A DNA stretch of 64,000 bases from Gilliamella sp. ESL0441 (GTDB taxonomy: Bacteria > Pseudomonadota > Gammaproteobacteria > Enterobacterales > Orbaceae), in contig NZ_CP048264.1 of assembly GCF_019469185.1 (NCBI RefSeq), positions 2,294,001-2,358,000 of the forward strand, read 5' to 3'. Each line of letters starts with the position of its first letter. Positions within the stretch are counted from its first letter, which is position 1. Positions 57,101-64,000 of the stretch are shown piece by piece. The notes under the pieces were generated by a model. It saw only the letters and a program-made list of their open reading frames with translations, had not been told where the DNA came from and did not search any database. A program made the position numbers and the translations under genes.

Positions 57101-60100
57101 TTTATCGTACCATTGTATTTATACGCTGTACTATTAGTTAACTTATCTCCGTCTAACGAAGGAAACTCATAGGTATCTTTATTGTCTTTTATGACAGTGT
57201 TCGCAATTAATTGCATTCCATCCGGTGTGCTAACTTTAATTTGATAGTTACCACCCTTCGGTAATTTTTCAAACTGATAATTACCTTTTTTGCCATTCAC
57301 CGTTTTGGTGTCAACTTTTTTAAGTTCAACATAATCCGTTGTACCTGGTGCCTGGTAGTTAAGGGTCACTTTGATGCCATTAAGCCCTTCGTCATCCTGT
57401 CTGTCTTTGCTGCCATTTTCATCAACCCAGACATAACCACCGATTTTTTGTTTTCCTACAAGCAGATAATTGTTATCCGGCGAACCTTTTTTTGGTAATT
57501 TTGCAACTGGAATAACGATATGCTTCGCATCTTTACCTGCTGAACTTTGTTTAAACTCATAGTCGGCATTAGTGTCTAATTTTAGTACCACAGAATAGTT
57601 AGCACTATTACCAAACATCAGGTTAGAGAATTGGTACTTACCATCTACGGTTTTTTGGGTCATTAATAGCTTACCATTACCATCTAAACCTTCATGTAAT
57701 TCAACCGTTAACGCAGCTTTATTATCAAGTAAATAGGCAAATGCATTTAACTTATTAAAATCGGTATTATTATCGGCAAAATCAACATAGATTTTTCCTT
57801 GAATACCGTCAACACTAGCTTCTTTATAATAGAAACTATTACCAGAGACACCAGTATTGGTTATTTCAATATTTGATAAAGTATTGATTGGTTGAGTGGT
57901 TCCTTTACTGTTTTTCACTAATGAATAACCATCCGGTGACGTTACAACATTAATACTGTACTTACCGGAAGGTAAGTTATAGAAATGATATTCACCTTTA
58001 CTGTTGGTATATTGACGAGCGATTTCAGTTCCGTTTGAAGTAACTAGACCGATCAATACATTATCAATTGGTAATTCAGGTGATGTACCTTCAATAATAG
58101 TTTTACCTGCAATACCACTATTAAGCGCTTGATTACTAGCTATACCTGCTGACGGTGAACTGTTTGAACTCCCTGCTAATAAGAAAGACTGATTTTGTAT
58201 AGTTCTTCCTATATCACCAAAAGATATTGTTTCTAAAGTTTTACTTGGTTTTAGATTAGCATTTGAAATAACACCATAATTACTTGGTGGAACAACTTCA
58301 ACTACATAATCCGTATTAAGATCAATACCACTAAAACTATAGTAACCATTTTCATTAGTGTCAGCTTCAAGATATTTAACAAGAGTGTTATTCACTTTTT
58401 TAAATAACTTAACTTTAACTTTTGTTACAGCAAGATCACCTGTTTTATCAAAACTAATATCCGTTTTACCATTATTATTAATATCCACCATTACATAACC
58501 TGCAATAGCTGCATCACCGTTTTTCTTATAGATAAAATCTAAATTACCACCCTTTATTTTTGGTGTTTGTGATGTGATTTTAATATTTGGTACAGTATCT
58601 AACGCTGATTTAAGTTCATAAGTTTTTACATCTAAGCCTTGTTCTGTAACTTTAATAGTATAAGTATCATTGAATAAATTTTTAAACGAATATATACCCG
58701 ATTTATCAGTTTTAACTTGATTATATAATTCTCCATTACGATACAATTCAACTGTTACCCCAACAATAGGCACATCATTTTTGCTGGTATTAAAGTTACC
58801 ATCCTCATCATAATCATAATAAAGTCGACCACTGATTTCGGTATCATTTTTTAATTTTACTAACCAATACTGATCAGATGCTCCATCAGACAGAGTAGGT
58901 GAAACCTGTAAATACTCTATTTTTTTCACTTCATCTGGTAAATGCTCGTCTTTAGGTTGATTACCACTAGCCACTAATTCAAATTGATTTGAATCTAGAC
59001 CCTGTAATCTGAGAAGCATATTAGTTAGATACACAGTACCACGAGGTGAATTAGCTTGATTATAAGCAAATTCGCCAGTGTATTTTATCGTTTTATCGAT
59101 AAAATCAGGTTTATTCAAAATAGTATTGACATCACCTTTATAATATCCCTTATAAACACGAGGTGAGAAAATACCTTCTACTCTGAGATTGTCCTTATTA
59201 TATTTAGATAACTCTTGACTAGTTAATAAAACTGCATCTTCTTTTTTTCCTGAACCTGTAATATCTAAATAGAGATTACCTGTTATTCCCTTAGATGCTT
59301 TCGATACTTGCATAATATATTGACGAGGCTTAACATTATTAGCTAAAGTACCATCGGCCAAGACTTCTATGTCAAAAACACCTATATCTGTAACAGGATC
59401 TTTATCAGCAATATCGATATAACTATAATTAGTGTTATCTTGATTATGAATAATACGATATTTACCTTTAGGTAAACGGTCAAGAACTAGATTATTATAA
59501 AAGTCTCCAGCCGTTAGCCATTCTTGGTAAGCGCTTCCATTCCAATACTGAACTTGAAATATACCATAACCCTGTTCTTTGCTACCGTTACCTTCAAATT
59601 TTTCATTACCATCTAAATCATTGATAGGAATAAATCGAATTTCTTTACCTTTACCTTGCATTAAAAAGTTATGGATAATAGGTAAATCTATTTTATCAAA
59701 ACGAACCGTTTGCAACTGAGCAAGACCCTGTTTTGGATCTGTTACTGCCTCAGTATCTGAGCGAACAACTTTAATGATAAAATCTTTCCCTTTTGTCAGT
59801 CCATCTTTTCCAGTAAATTCATAACGTCCTGTTTTATCGGTTTTTTGTGAAGCTAATACACTTTTACCCGAGCGAGAAGTACAATCATTATTATCTCTAC
59901 ATAATAAAACTGTTGCATCAAACAACGGTTTATCGAAAGCGTCAGCCGTCCCACCTACAGTAAGTTTACCGTCTCCTCTGTAAGTATCTAAATAAACAGT
60001 ACCTTTAACAACATAATCTTGTTGTTTTAACTTATACCAGAAATTAGTATCTTTAGTATAGTTTTGACCACCTTTTACTTTAACAACAATACTAGCAGTA

Positions 60101-62310
60101 TTTTTGGTAATAATATCATTTTGATCATTACGCTCTAATACAATATCATTTATATCTGCATTACTGCCTGAGCCAAAAATAGGTTGAATAACTACTCTAT
60201 ATTCACCATCAGGTAACTTAGTAAAATTATAACGTCCATCTTTGTCCGTTCCCATATAAGCAATATCATCATTTTCCCATTTGCCTGTAGATACTTGCTT
60301 ATGTTGTAAAACGACACGATTATATCGAATAGGAACATCTTGCTTAGGATCAAAGTTGCCAGTTGTACCAACATGGCTATTATTTAAGTAAACATAACCC
60401 GAAATAGAGTTAGGCGTTTTGCCTCTGAAATATACAACAGAAAAACCACCCAATCTTTCGGTAGCACTTGTATTATTTGCAACTGATCTTACTCGATATT
60501 CTTGTGTAACACCTTGGATATCTAAATAATTTGAATCATATCCAATAATTTTGTATGTATAAATTCCACCATGATCAGAATTAACCCTAGCCCGTTGAGC
60601 ACGCGAATAATCATCTGGGCCTTTTAGATATTTAGCATATAAGCGTGTCCCATCTATTTTGGTCGCTGGCGTGACGCCATCTTCTTCAAAAAAAGCAACG
60701 TTTATATAAGGCCCAGTACTTATTGCACTCATACCATTTACTTCGCCGCCCCAGCTTCCCTTATTATCTACGCTCTGTAAGCTACTTTCTACACCTAATA
60801 AACTCGGTCCGATCTTTGAATACCAAAAGTTTTGATTTGACTTAGTACCGCCATTTAAATTAGTAATAATAATCTCTTTCGGAGCTATTTTATCTTGCGT
60901 ACCATTGCTAAGTTTTACTTTACCTTTATGAGTACTTTTTGATTCAGATGAGGTACTGGTTGATTTACCATCTGTGTCACCGATAAAGAAAAATTGATTC
61001 GTATCAATGCCTGATTCTTCTAAAACGACTTTATAATCTTTATTCGCTCTTAGTCCTCTAAATTTATAAGCACCTTCTTTATTAGTGGTTTGTTTTGCAA
61101 TTAAACTCCAACTATTGCCATTATGTTGATAAAGATGAACTGGTGTTACAAGAGGTTTATCACCAGTCTTAAATAAAGTATTCCCATTTTTTTTACCACC
61201 ATCCGGACCGTCTTCAGGGAATCGTTCTGAAGTTAATGCAAATACAAGACCAGATATACCTGCTAACGTTGTATCGTTCGGATCAATGTTTAACAAAAAG
61301 GTGGGACCACTTGTTTGACCATTTGCATCAGTTATTGTGACGTTTTGTTCAAGTTTGCTAAGTGCGATATAAGGCGCTTTAACATTGGTTACCTTAATGT
61401 CATATTTTTCTACAGCTAGATCCCTAAAATGATATCGACCATTATCAGTTGTAGTAATCGTTTTTGTACCCAGTACTTTCGTTGTCGTGCCAGGATAATA
61501 AAGCTCGACATTCATATCAATTGCACCGGTATCAGAATCTACTGTATAGATCCCATCAGCATTTTGATCGATAGCGACAACACCATCAACACCCCATTCG
61601 TTACGTGGTTTGACATTAAACACACCTTTTTGGTTTTTACCCGCCATATTGAAACTAATTTTGTCAACATAGGCGTTTTTGCTATCCGGTAACGTTGCAT
61701 CCCATAAGGCATATTTGATTTTATTACTTGAATCTGCAATAAAATCTTCTGTATTAACCACCATATCATACTGATGACCTTTTAAGGTGTTTTTAAGTTC
61801 GACGATACCACTATTATTCGACACAAAAATGGTTTGTCTTTTAGAGGCGGTATGAATCAACCTAACAGGAATATTCATTGCTCCCGTGCCTTTGCCATCT
61901 TTTATCGCTAAGTTGATATCACCGCCTTGCCCTTTAATAAATAAATTTTGAGCCGATGCACCGGTATTAACTATCAATTGTACCGAACGATCGATGGTTT
62001 CACCTTCTGCCGTTTTTGCCACAACCTTATATGTCCCCAGTAACGGCGCATCTAATTTATAGCTTCCATCCTGGTTGGTTGTCACACTAGATAATAGTTT
62101 TTGATTACTATCATATAATTCAACTTTTAAACCCGTTAACGGCATTTCTGTTTTGCTTGCCGTATTATCGTAATCTAAATAAACTTTCCCATCTATATCA
62201 AAGGCATACGCAGTTGATAGTGTCGCCATCGATATAAATGCTGAGGCTAATAATTGCTTTATACCCCTTAGCATTTTCTTTTTCACTGTTGCATTATGCG
62301 CAGTTCGCAT
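54103..62310 (-). CDS. Giant secreted SdrD-B/Cna-B repeat surface protein with DUF11 domain
   Basis: This is a protein of about 2,735 residues. The ATG at 62310 has AGGAG 8 bases upstream and opens a Sec signal (basic MRTAHNATVKKK, hydrophobic core, cleavage near TAYA-F). About 20 Cna-B/SdrD-B-like beta-sandwich units follow. Each typically begins with G-x-VYLD and a D-x-D-x-D-G-type loop and ends in a GxYxFxxL...YxVKV strand. Then come a DUF11 domain (NADVTVIKTALKDNVVVGD) and a last Cna-B unit (GKVYVDRNGNGVQDEGEEGL). There is no LPXTG, no barrel and only two cysteines. It is probably a long stalk-like adhesin on the cell surface, but export across the outer membrane is unexplained by this gene alone. 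An ATG at 62376 overlapping the upstream stop (TAATG) is an alternative start. Confidence 0.88.
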   Translation of the reverse strand: MRTAHNATVKKKMLRGIKQLLASAFISMATLSTAYAFDIDGKVYLDYDNTASKTEMPLTGLKVELYDSNQKLLSSVTTNQDGSYKLDAPLLGTYKVVAKTAEGETIDRSVQLIVNTGASAQNLFIKGQGGDINLAIKDGKGTGAMNIPVRLIHTASKRQTIFVSNNSGIVELKNTLKGHQYDMVVNTEDFIADSSNKIKYALWDATLPDSKNAYVDKISFNMAGKNQKGVFNVKPRNEWGVDGVVAIDQNADGIYTVDSDTGAIDMNVELYYPGTTTKVLGTKTITTTDNGRYHFRDLAVEKYDIKVTNVKAPYIALSKLEQNVTITDANGQTSGPTFLLNIDPNDTTLAGISGLVFALTSERFPEDGPDGGKKNGNTLFKTGDKPLVTPVHLYQHNGNSWSLIAKQTTNKEGAYKFRGLRANKDYKVVLEESGIDTNQFFFIGDTDGKSTSTSSESKSTHKGKVKLSNGTQDKIAPKEIIITNLNGGTKSNQNFWYSKIGPSLLGVESSLQSVDNKGSWGGEVNGMSAISTGPYINVAFFEEDGVTPATKIDGTRLYAKYLKGPDDYSRAQRARVNSDHGGIYTYKIIGYDSNYLDIQGVTQEYRVRSVANNTSATERLGGFSVVYFRGKTPNSISGYVYLNNSHVGTTGNFDPKQDVPIRYNRVVLQHKQVSTGKWENDDIAYMGTDKDGRYNFTKLPDGEYRVVIQPIFGSGSNADINDIVLERNDQNDIITKNTASIVVKVKGGQNYTKDTNFWYKLKQQDYVVKGTVYLDTYRGDGKLTVGGTADAFDKPLFDATVLLCRDNNDCTSRSGKSVLASQKTDKTGRYEFTGKDGLTKGKDFIIKVVRSDTEAVTDPKQGLAQLQTVRFDKIDLPIIHNFLMQGKGKEIRFIPINDLDGNEKFEGNGSKEQGYGIFQVQYWNGSAYQEWLTAGDFYNNLVLDRLPKGKYRIIHNQDNTNYSYIDIADKDPVTDIGVFDIEVLADGTLANNVKPRQYIMQVSKASKGITGNLYLDITGSGKKEDAVLLTSQELSKYNKDNLRVEGIFSPRVYKGYYKGDVNTILNKPDFIDKTIKYTGEFAYNQANSPRGTVYLTNMLLRLQGLDSNQFELVASGNQPKDEHLPDEVKKIEYLQVSPTLSDGASDQYWLVKLKNDTEISGRLYYDYDEDGNFNTSKNDVPIVGVTVELYRNGELYNQVKTDKSGIYSFKNLFNDTYTIKVTEQGLDVKTYELKSALDTVPNIKITSQTPKIKGGNLDFIYKKNGDAAIAGYVMVDINNNGKTDISFDKTGDLAVTKVKVKLFKKVNNTLVKYLEADTNENGYYSFSGIDLNTDYVVEVVPPSNYGVISNANLKPSKTLETISFGDIGRTIQNQSFLLAGSSNSSPSAGIASNQALNSGIAGKTIIEGTSPELPIDNVLIGLVTSNGTEIARQYTNSKGEYHFYNLPSGKYSINVVTSPDGYSLVKNSKGTTQPINTLSNIEITNTGVSGNSFYYKEASVDGIQGKIYVDFADNNTDFNKLNAFAYLLDNKAALTVELHEGLDGNGKLLMTQKTVDGKYQFSNLMFGNSANYSVVLKLDTNADYEFKQSSAGKDAKHIVIPVAKLPKKGSPDNNYLLVGKQKIGGYVWVDENGSKDRQDDEGLNGIKVTLNYQAPGTTDYVELKKVDTKTVNGKKGNYQFEKLPKGGNYQIKVSTPDGMQLIANTVIKDNKDTYEFPSLDGDKLTNSTAYKYNGTIKGHVSIDVDNSQTKTAVDGNLAGLKLSLKSSDGKLTREAITNSDGNFAVDNLSFGDWVITADNSQSVTGYQLSYTQTGNKAVAVTSKDLSLKVNLSKQNPAVNDVEIGYRGSAVIKGYVVIDANNDGKYSEKEDIAFGALSTPITPKLVLTSTKSGFVEQAIKVDAKTGLFEVKDLSQHDYVLKIDDKALESSGYKLVFSPNSTTVTNQVTFSVNGPKDTRFSAGDVAKQQAFGFKAENALKGTIYKDYSGKGTHQPYHVGTLSGVKVVATNSNGLTLEVESDSKGEYEITNIAAGSWTIRVEAPKNSGYDFSYVAQKVGGAITSITGNGAVVNIAQVSSANKITKVDFGLKGQASIEGQVVIDVNANDGAVINAQDIGIDKLFADYTVGLYVDNNLVKEVKAVSTGSTETELGNYRFENLVSGVDYQVKVSRPVTDYVSSFMLTDSKHKVTVDQTDSEMSEIYQFAGATDKATGVSFAWKGTTSIKGKVYLDGDDDGIYNASHDSSVNAALTVKLSNINNPILQTTQTIAAGEMAYEITGLIPGKWQIEVEGVPSTLRASFDPDDAHHDSKGQLMLPKTANMATVEITGNLTDQDFGYIHGGIIEGKLVEDREGKGLSSLSALTGLSGADVYLLDNTQKHLMNKENKPLSFMTNSDGKFMFRNLEINADSKYSIRLLFGEYHDGVVGSDKTNPLYEKVPYFEQYIDSNGKVVKHDLIDLATPPASIVYNGSGGMQTLPIKLNDGSSTFSATSNDIVLGYRAHNADVTVIKTALKDNVVVGDIVPYTIKVINNSSHKSRIKIKDILPSGFKFVKGSSRLNGKKVADPKGSKAVTYDSLDLTANSEVVISYMLVVGSGVTQGEYTNTAMALNALTGKVSSNIAEATVTVTADPLFDNALIFGKVYVDRNGNGVQDEGEEGLGGVKLVTTRGEIITTDTHGRYHIVGVSGGRWERGANFVIKLDPRSLPKAYKVNGRNPKVVRVSPGLPSKVDFGVTEVNQ
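54830..62205 (-). repeat. Array of about 20 degenerate Cna-B/SdrD-B coding repeats
   Basis: Counted by eye from recurring G-x-(V/I)-(Y/V)-(L/V/I)-D starts and GxYxF...L cores. Units are diverged in amino acid and DNA sequence, so this is an ancient protein-domain array, not a recent DNA tandem repeat. Calcium-type loops are seen in several units, for example DYDEDGNFN near 58800-58830, DINNNGKTD near 58470-58490, DANNDGKYS near 56730-56755, DGDDDGIYN near 55605-55630 and DQNADGIYT near 61540-61566. Confidence 0.75.
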
Positions 62311-62318
62311 TATCTTTT

Positions 62319-62323
62319 CTCCT
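62319..62323 (-). promoter_or_regulatory. Ribosome-binding site deciding the giant protein's start
   Basis: Minus-strand AGGAG lies 8 bases before the ATG at 62310. It favours this start over the ATG at 62376, which overlaps the upstream stop codon as TAATG and would add 22 charged residues before the signal peptide. Confidence 0.7.
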
Positions 62324-62375
62324 GATATGCGTAAATTCTCTTCTTTTCGTTTTTCAACTTTTTGCCAACTGTTCA

Positions 62376-64000
62376 TTAGAAACTCCCTACTACATTGACA
62401 AACCAACCATGTGAACGGTAGTTCAGGTGCGTTAAGTTGTCGTTATAATCCGTAAAGTTATAACCCACTCCCATCTTGATATTGTCACCGACATTTCGGT
62501 AAATACTGGTCACAACCCCGTCTTTATGGTCATCTGCCAGATCGGTACGTAATGTTCGACCTTCTATCTGGTATTCCCAGTCACCTGTCTTGTAATTGAG
62601 GCGGAGTGCATACAAGCTTGCCCCTGAGGAGTACCATGAGCTTTCACCTTTGTAACGTAAATGCCCTTGTCGGTGCGCCGCTTTAAACGCCGTTTCCCAG
62701 TTCGCATTCCACTCATATACACCTTCTAATGACCACACCCAGCTCTTTTGGTCATACAGACTTGAGGTATAGCTTTTACCATTTGACGATGTCGAGTTCG
62801 CTATCAGCTGATCATCCGGATCTAAACCATACACATACGTCAGCTTACCGAATAAATTCAGGTTATTGATAGATAACGGGCGATACGCAAAGCCTATTGT
62901 CGACTCCGTGTAGTTACTCACCACTTCACTGTTGTTATTGTGCTCTCCTAACGTTTTCGCAAAATCAAACTGCGCCATCCAGCTGAGGTTCTCGTTCACG
63001 GTCGTTTTTGCCCGGTTGGTCGTTACCCATTGACGGATACGCTCACTACCTTCATCTATCCGGTATTCCACCCGGTTACGCACCTGAACGGTATCATTTT
63101 TATAACCGTATCCTACCGCCCAAACATCACGACGGGTTTCACCATTTCCGGTTAAACTGGTGTTGCGGTTTCGGTAACGGTTATTCACCCGTCCTACCGA
63201 GTAAGACCCTTCAACAAACTGAGATTCAGTCGGTTTATAAGTCACCCCGTAAACATCAGAGGTGGTTCGGTCAATTTTAGTGGTCTTAAATTGTCGCTCT
63301 GAGTAAAGCTCTATCTGGCTGGTCGCCTTGGTGCGTCCTCCGACAACCGTCGTAATGCCCCGACCCGAGGTCGAGTCCACATCATTTAAGACTTTGGTAT
63401 ATAAACTGGTGCGGTCATTCACATCCCAGCTACCCTGAACGCCACCACCGGCACCCCGATTTGATGCAAAAACTTCTGCACCCAGATTGATGCTTTCGGT
63501 AATTTGTGAGCTGTACCCTAAGGTAGTGCGGTTATCATTCGCCACATCACCCGATTTAGTCATCGTCATTTGCTGGATAAGATAACCTTTATCCCGTCCA
63601 CCAAAAAACGAACGCTCTATTTTCGCTGCCACTAAGGTTTCACGGGTAGAGGCATCACCATAATTATGGGTATTGCGTTGTTGTAACTCTAACGCCGTTT
63701 TATATAAGTCTCCGAGTGTTGTGTAGTATTGTGCACGGGCTATTTTTTCAACATAATTTGCCTTGTCTTTTTCACTGCTGTAACCCAGTAAGATGCCTTT
63801 TTTATCCGCCTCAAAGTCATAACGTAATTCGCCACCCCACTCTTCTAAATCACTGCTGCGGGCTTTAGCAAAGGACGAAAAGCCTTCCTGCTGCATTGAG
63901 TAATACCCCGTAAAACTTAACGGAATATCCTCACCCATCAAATCACTGAATTCGATTTTTTGGTTAATCTTCCATGCCGCTCCCCGTGTATCACCCGATA
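62376..64000 (-). CDS. Outer-membrane beta-barrel protein (5' part outside window)
   Basis: The leftward frame is open to the window edge; 540 C-terminal residues are visible. They alternate polar and hydrophobic residues in long strands rich in Tyr, Trp, Gly and Asn (ESINLGAEVFAS, DVWAVGYGYKNDTVQVRNRVEYR, MGVGYNFTDYNDN) and end in ...VNVVGSF, the C-terminal Phe of BAM-assembled barrels. I count roughly 18-24 strands by eye. The TTG at 63941 inside the frame is not a real start, because the frame continues upstream (DTRGAAWKINQKIEFSDLM). It ends 65 bases before the giant repeat protein's preferred start, in a different frame, so the two are one operon. It may anchor or export that protein; the missing N-terminal part is needed to say more. 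Confidence 0.87.
   Translation of the reverse strand, partial: SGDTRGAAWKINQKIEFSDLMGEDIPLSFTGYYSMQQEGFSSFAKARSSDLEEWGGELRYDFEADKKGILLGYSSEKDKANYVEKIARAQYYTTLGDLYKTALELQQRNTHNYGDASTRETLVAAKIERSFFGGRDKGYLIQQMTMTKSGDVANDNRTTLGYSSQITESINLGAEVFASNRGAGGGVQGSWDVNDRTSLYTKVLNDVDSTSGRGITTVVGGRTKATSQIELYSERQFKTTKIDRTTSDVYGVTYKPTESQFVEGSYSVGRVNNRYRNRNTSLTGNGETRRDVWAVGYGYKNDTVQVRNRVEYRIDEGSERIRQWVTTNRAKTTVNENLSWMAQFDFAKTLGEHNNNSEVVSNYTESTIGFAYRPLSINNLNLFGKLTYVYGLDPDDQLIANSTSSNGKSYTSSLYDQKSWVWSLEGVYEWNANWETAFKAAHRQGHLRYKGESSWYSSGASLYALRLNYKTGDWEYQIEGRTLRTDLADDHKDGVVTSIYRNVGDNIKMGVGYNFTDYNDNLTHLNYRSHGWFVNVVGSF

Noticed and set aside
54830..62205. CRISPR array or recent DNA tandem repeat
   Set aside because: The repetition is at protein-fold level with strongly diverged DNA; there are no constant-length identical repeats or spacers.
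62310..62400. Frameshift that split one barrel-stalk autotransporter gene
   Set aside because: The barrel is at the C-terminal end of the upstream gene, whereas an autotransporter would have it at the end of the downstream gene. The second gene also has its own ribosome-binding site and signal peptide.
62310..62406. Longer starts of the giant surface protein (62406, 62376)
   Set aside because: The 62406 start lies inside the barrel gene. The 62376 ATG (TAATG overlap) remains possible, but AGGAG 8 bases before the ATG at 62310 and the signal peptide directly after it are better evidence.
63936..63941. TTG/ATG start of a 521-residue barrel gene at 63941
   Set aside because: The same frame continues without a stop to position 64000 with protein-like sequence, so the true start is outside the window.

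Overview
The window is AT-rich DNA from a gammaproteobacterium with largely Escherichia coli-like local gene order. It carries glnA-glnL-glnG, yibN-secB-gpsA, aas with lplT, rpsP-rimM-trmD-rplS, gltB-gltD, and four tRNA genes (Thr-UGU, Tyr-GUA, Gly-UCC, Thr-GGU) ahead of tuf-secE-nusG. Low GC, a fermentative adhE, sugar PTS genes of lactic-acid-bacterium type and a giant surface protein suggest a host-associated gut bacterium. A member of the Orbaceae (for example Gilliamella from bees) would fit, but that taxonomic placement is inference and rests on no marker comparison.

Layout. 1-1622: a ferric-siderophore ABC importer (permease cut by the window edge, plus binding lipoprotein) behind a probable Fur box. 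1743-5936: the nitrogen-control operon glnA-glnL-glnG, with a sigma-54 promoter and upstream NtrC sites. 6145-8149: yibN-secB-gpsA. 8236-9210: an ornithine cyclodeaminase-family enzyme. 9411-13646: aas-lplT-murQ (lysophospholipid repair plus MurNAc-6-P recycling). 13934-15673: a secreted type-B carboxylesterase. 15928-19253: a mannose-family PTS operon (EIIAB, EIIC, EIID) followed by a ManO/DUF956 gene. 19504-21456: the rpsP-rimM-trmD-rplS operon. 21612-22220: a MarC-family protein.

22333-29479 is the most coherent accessory locus. A leftward four-gene operon encodes a fold-III PLP decarboxylase resembling Salmonella D-ornithine/D-lysine decarboxylase, an APC antiporter, an alanine/ornithine racemase-family enzyme and an AAT-type permease. 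It faces a divergent PAS-AAA+-Fis activator. The shared intergenic region holds a sigma-54 promoter and a strong inverted-repeat operator, so the control circuit can be read from sequence alone. 29476-42836 then holds a YhiN flavoprotein, glutamate synthase gltBD, mazG with a coupled unknown gene, an OPT-family transporter and the ABC-F protein YheS. 43017-53750 holds nusG, secE, tuf, four tRNAs, adhE, tcdA, an unknown lipoprotein, a UPF0210/ACT pair and alaA.

54103-64000 is an outer-surface locus read leftward. The first gene, whose 5' end lies outside the window, ends in an outer-membrane beta-barrel. The second encodes a Sec-exported protein of about 2,735 residues built from about 20 SdrD-B/Cna-B-like beta-sandwich repeats, a DUF11 domain and a final Cna-B unit. 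Base composition shifts inside this one gene, and the whole protein has only two cysteines, seven residues apart. No rRNA, CRISPR array, insertion sequence or prophage was seen.
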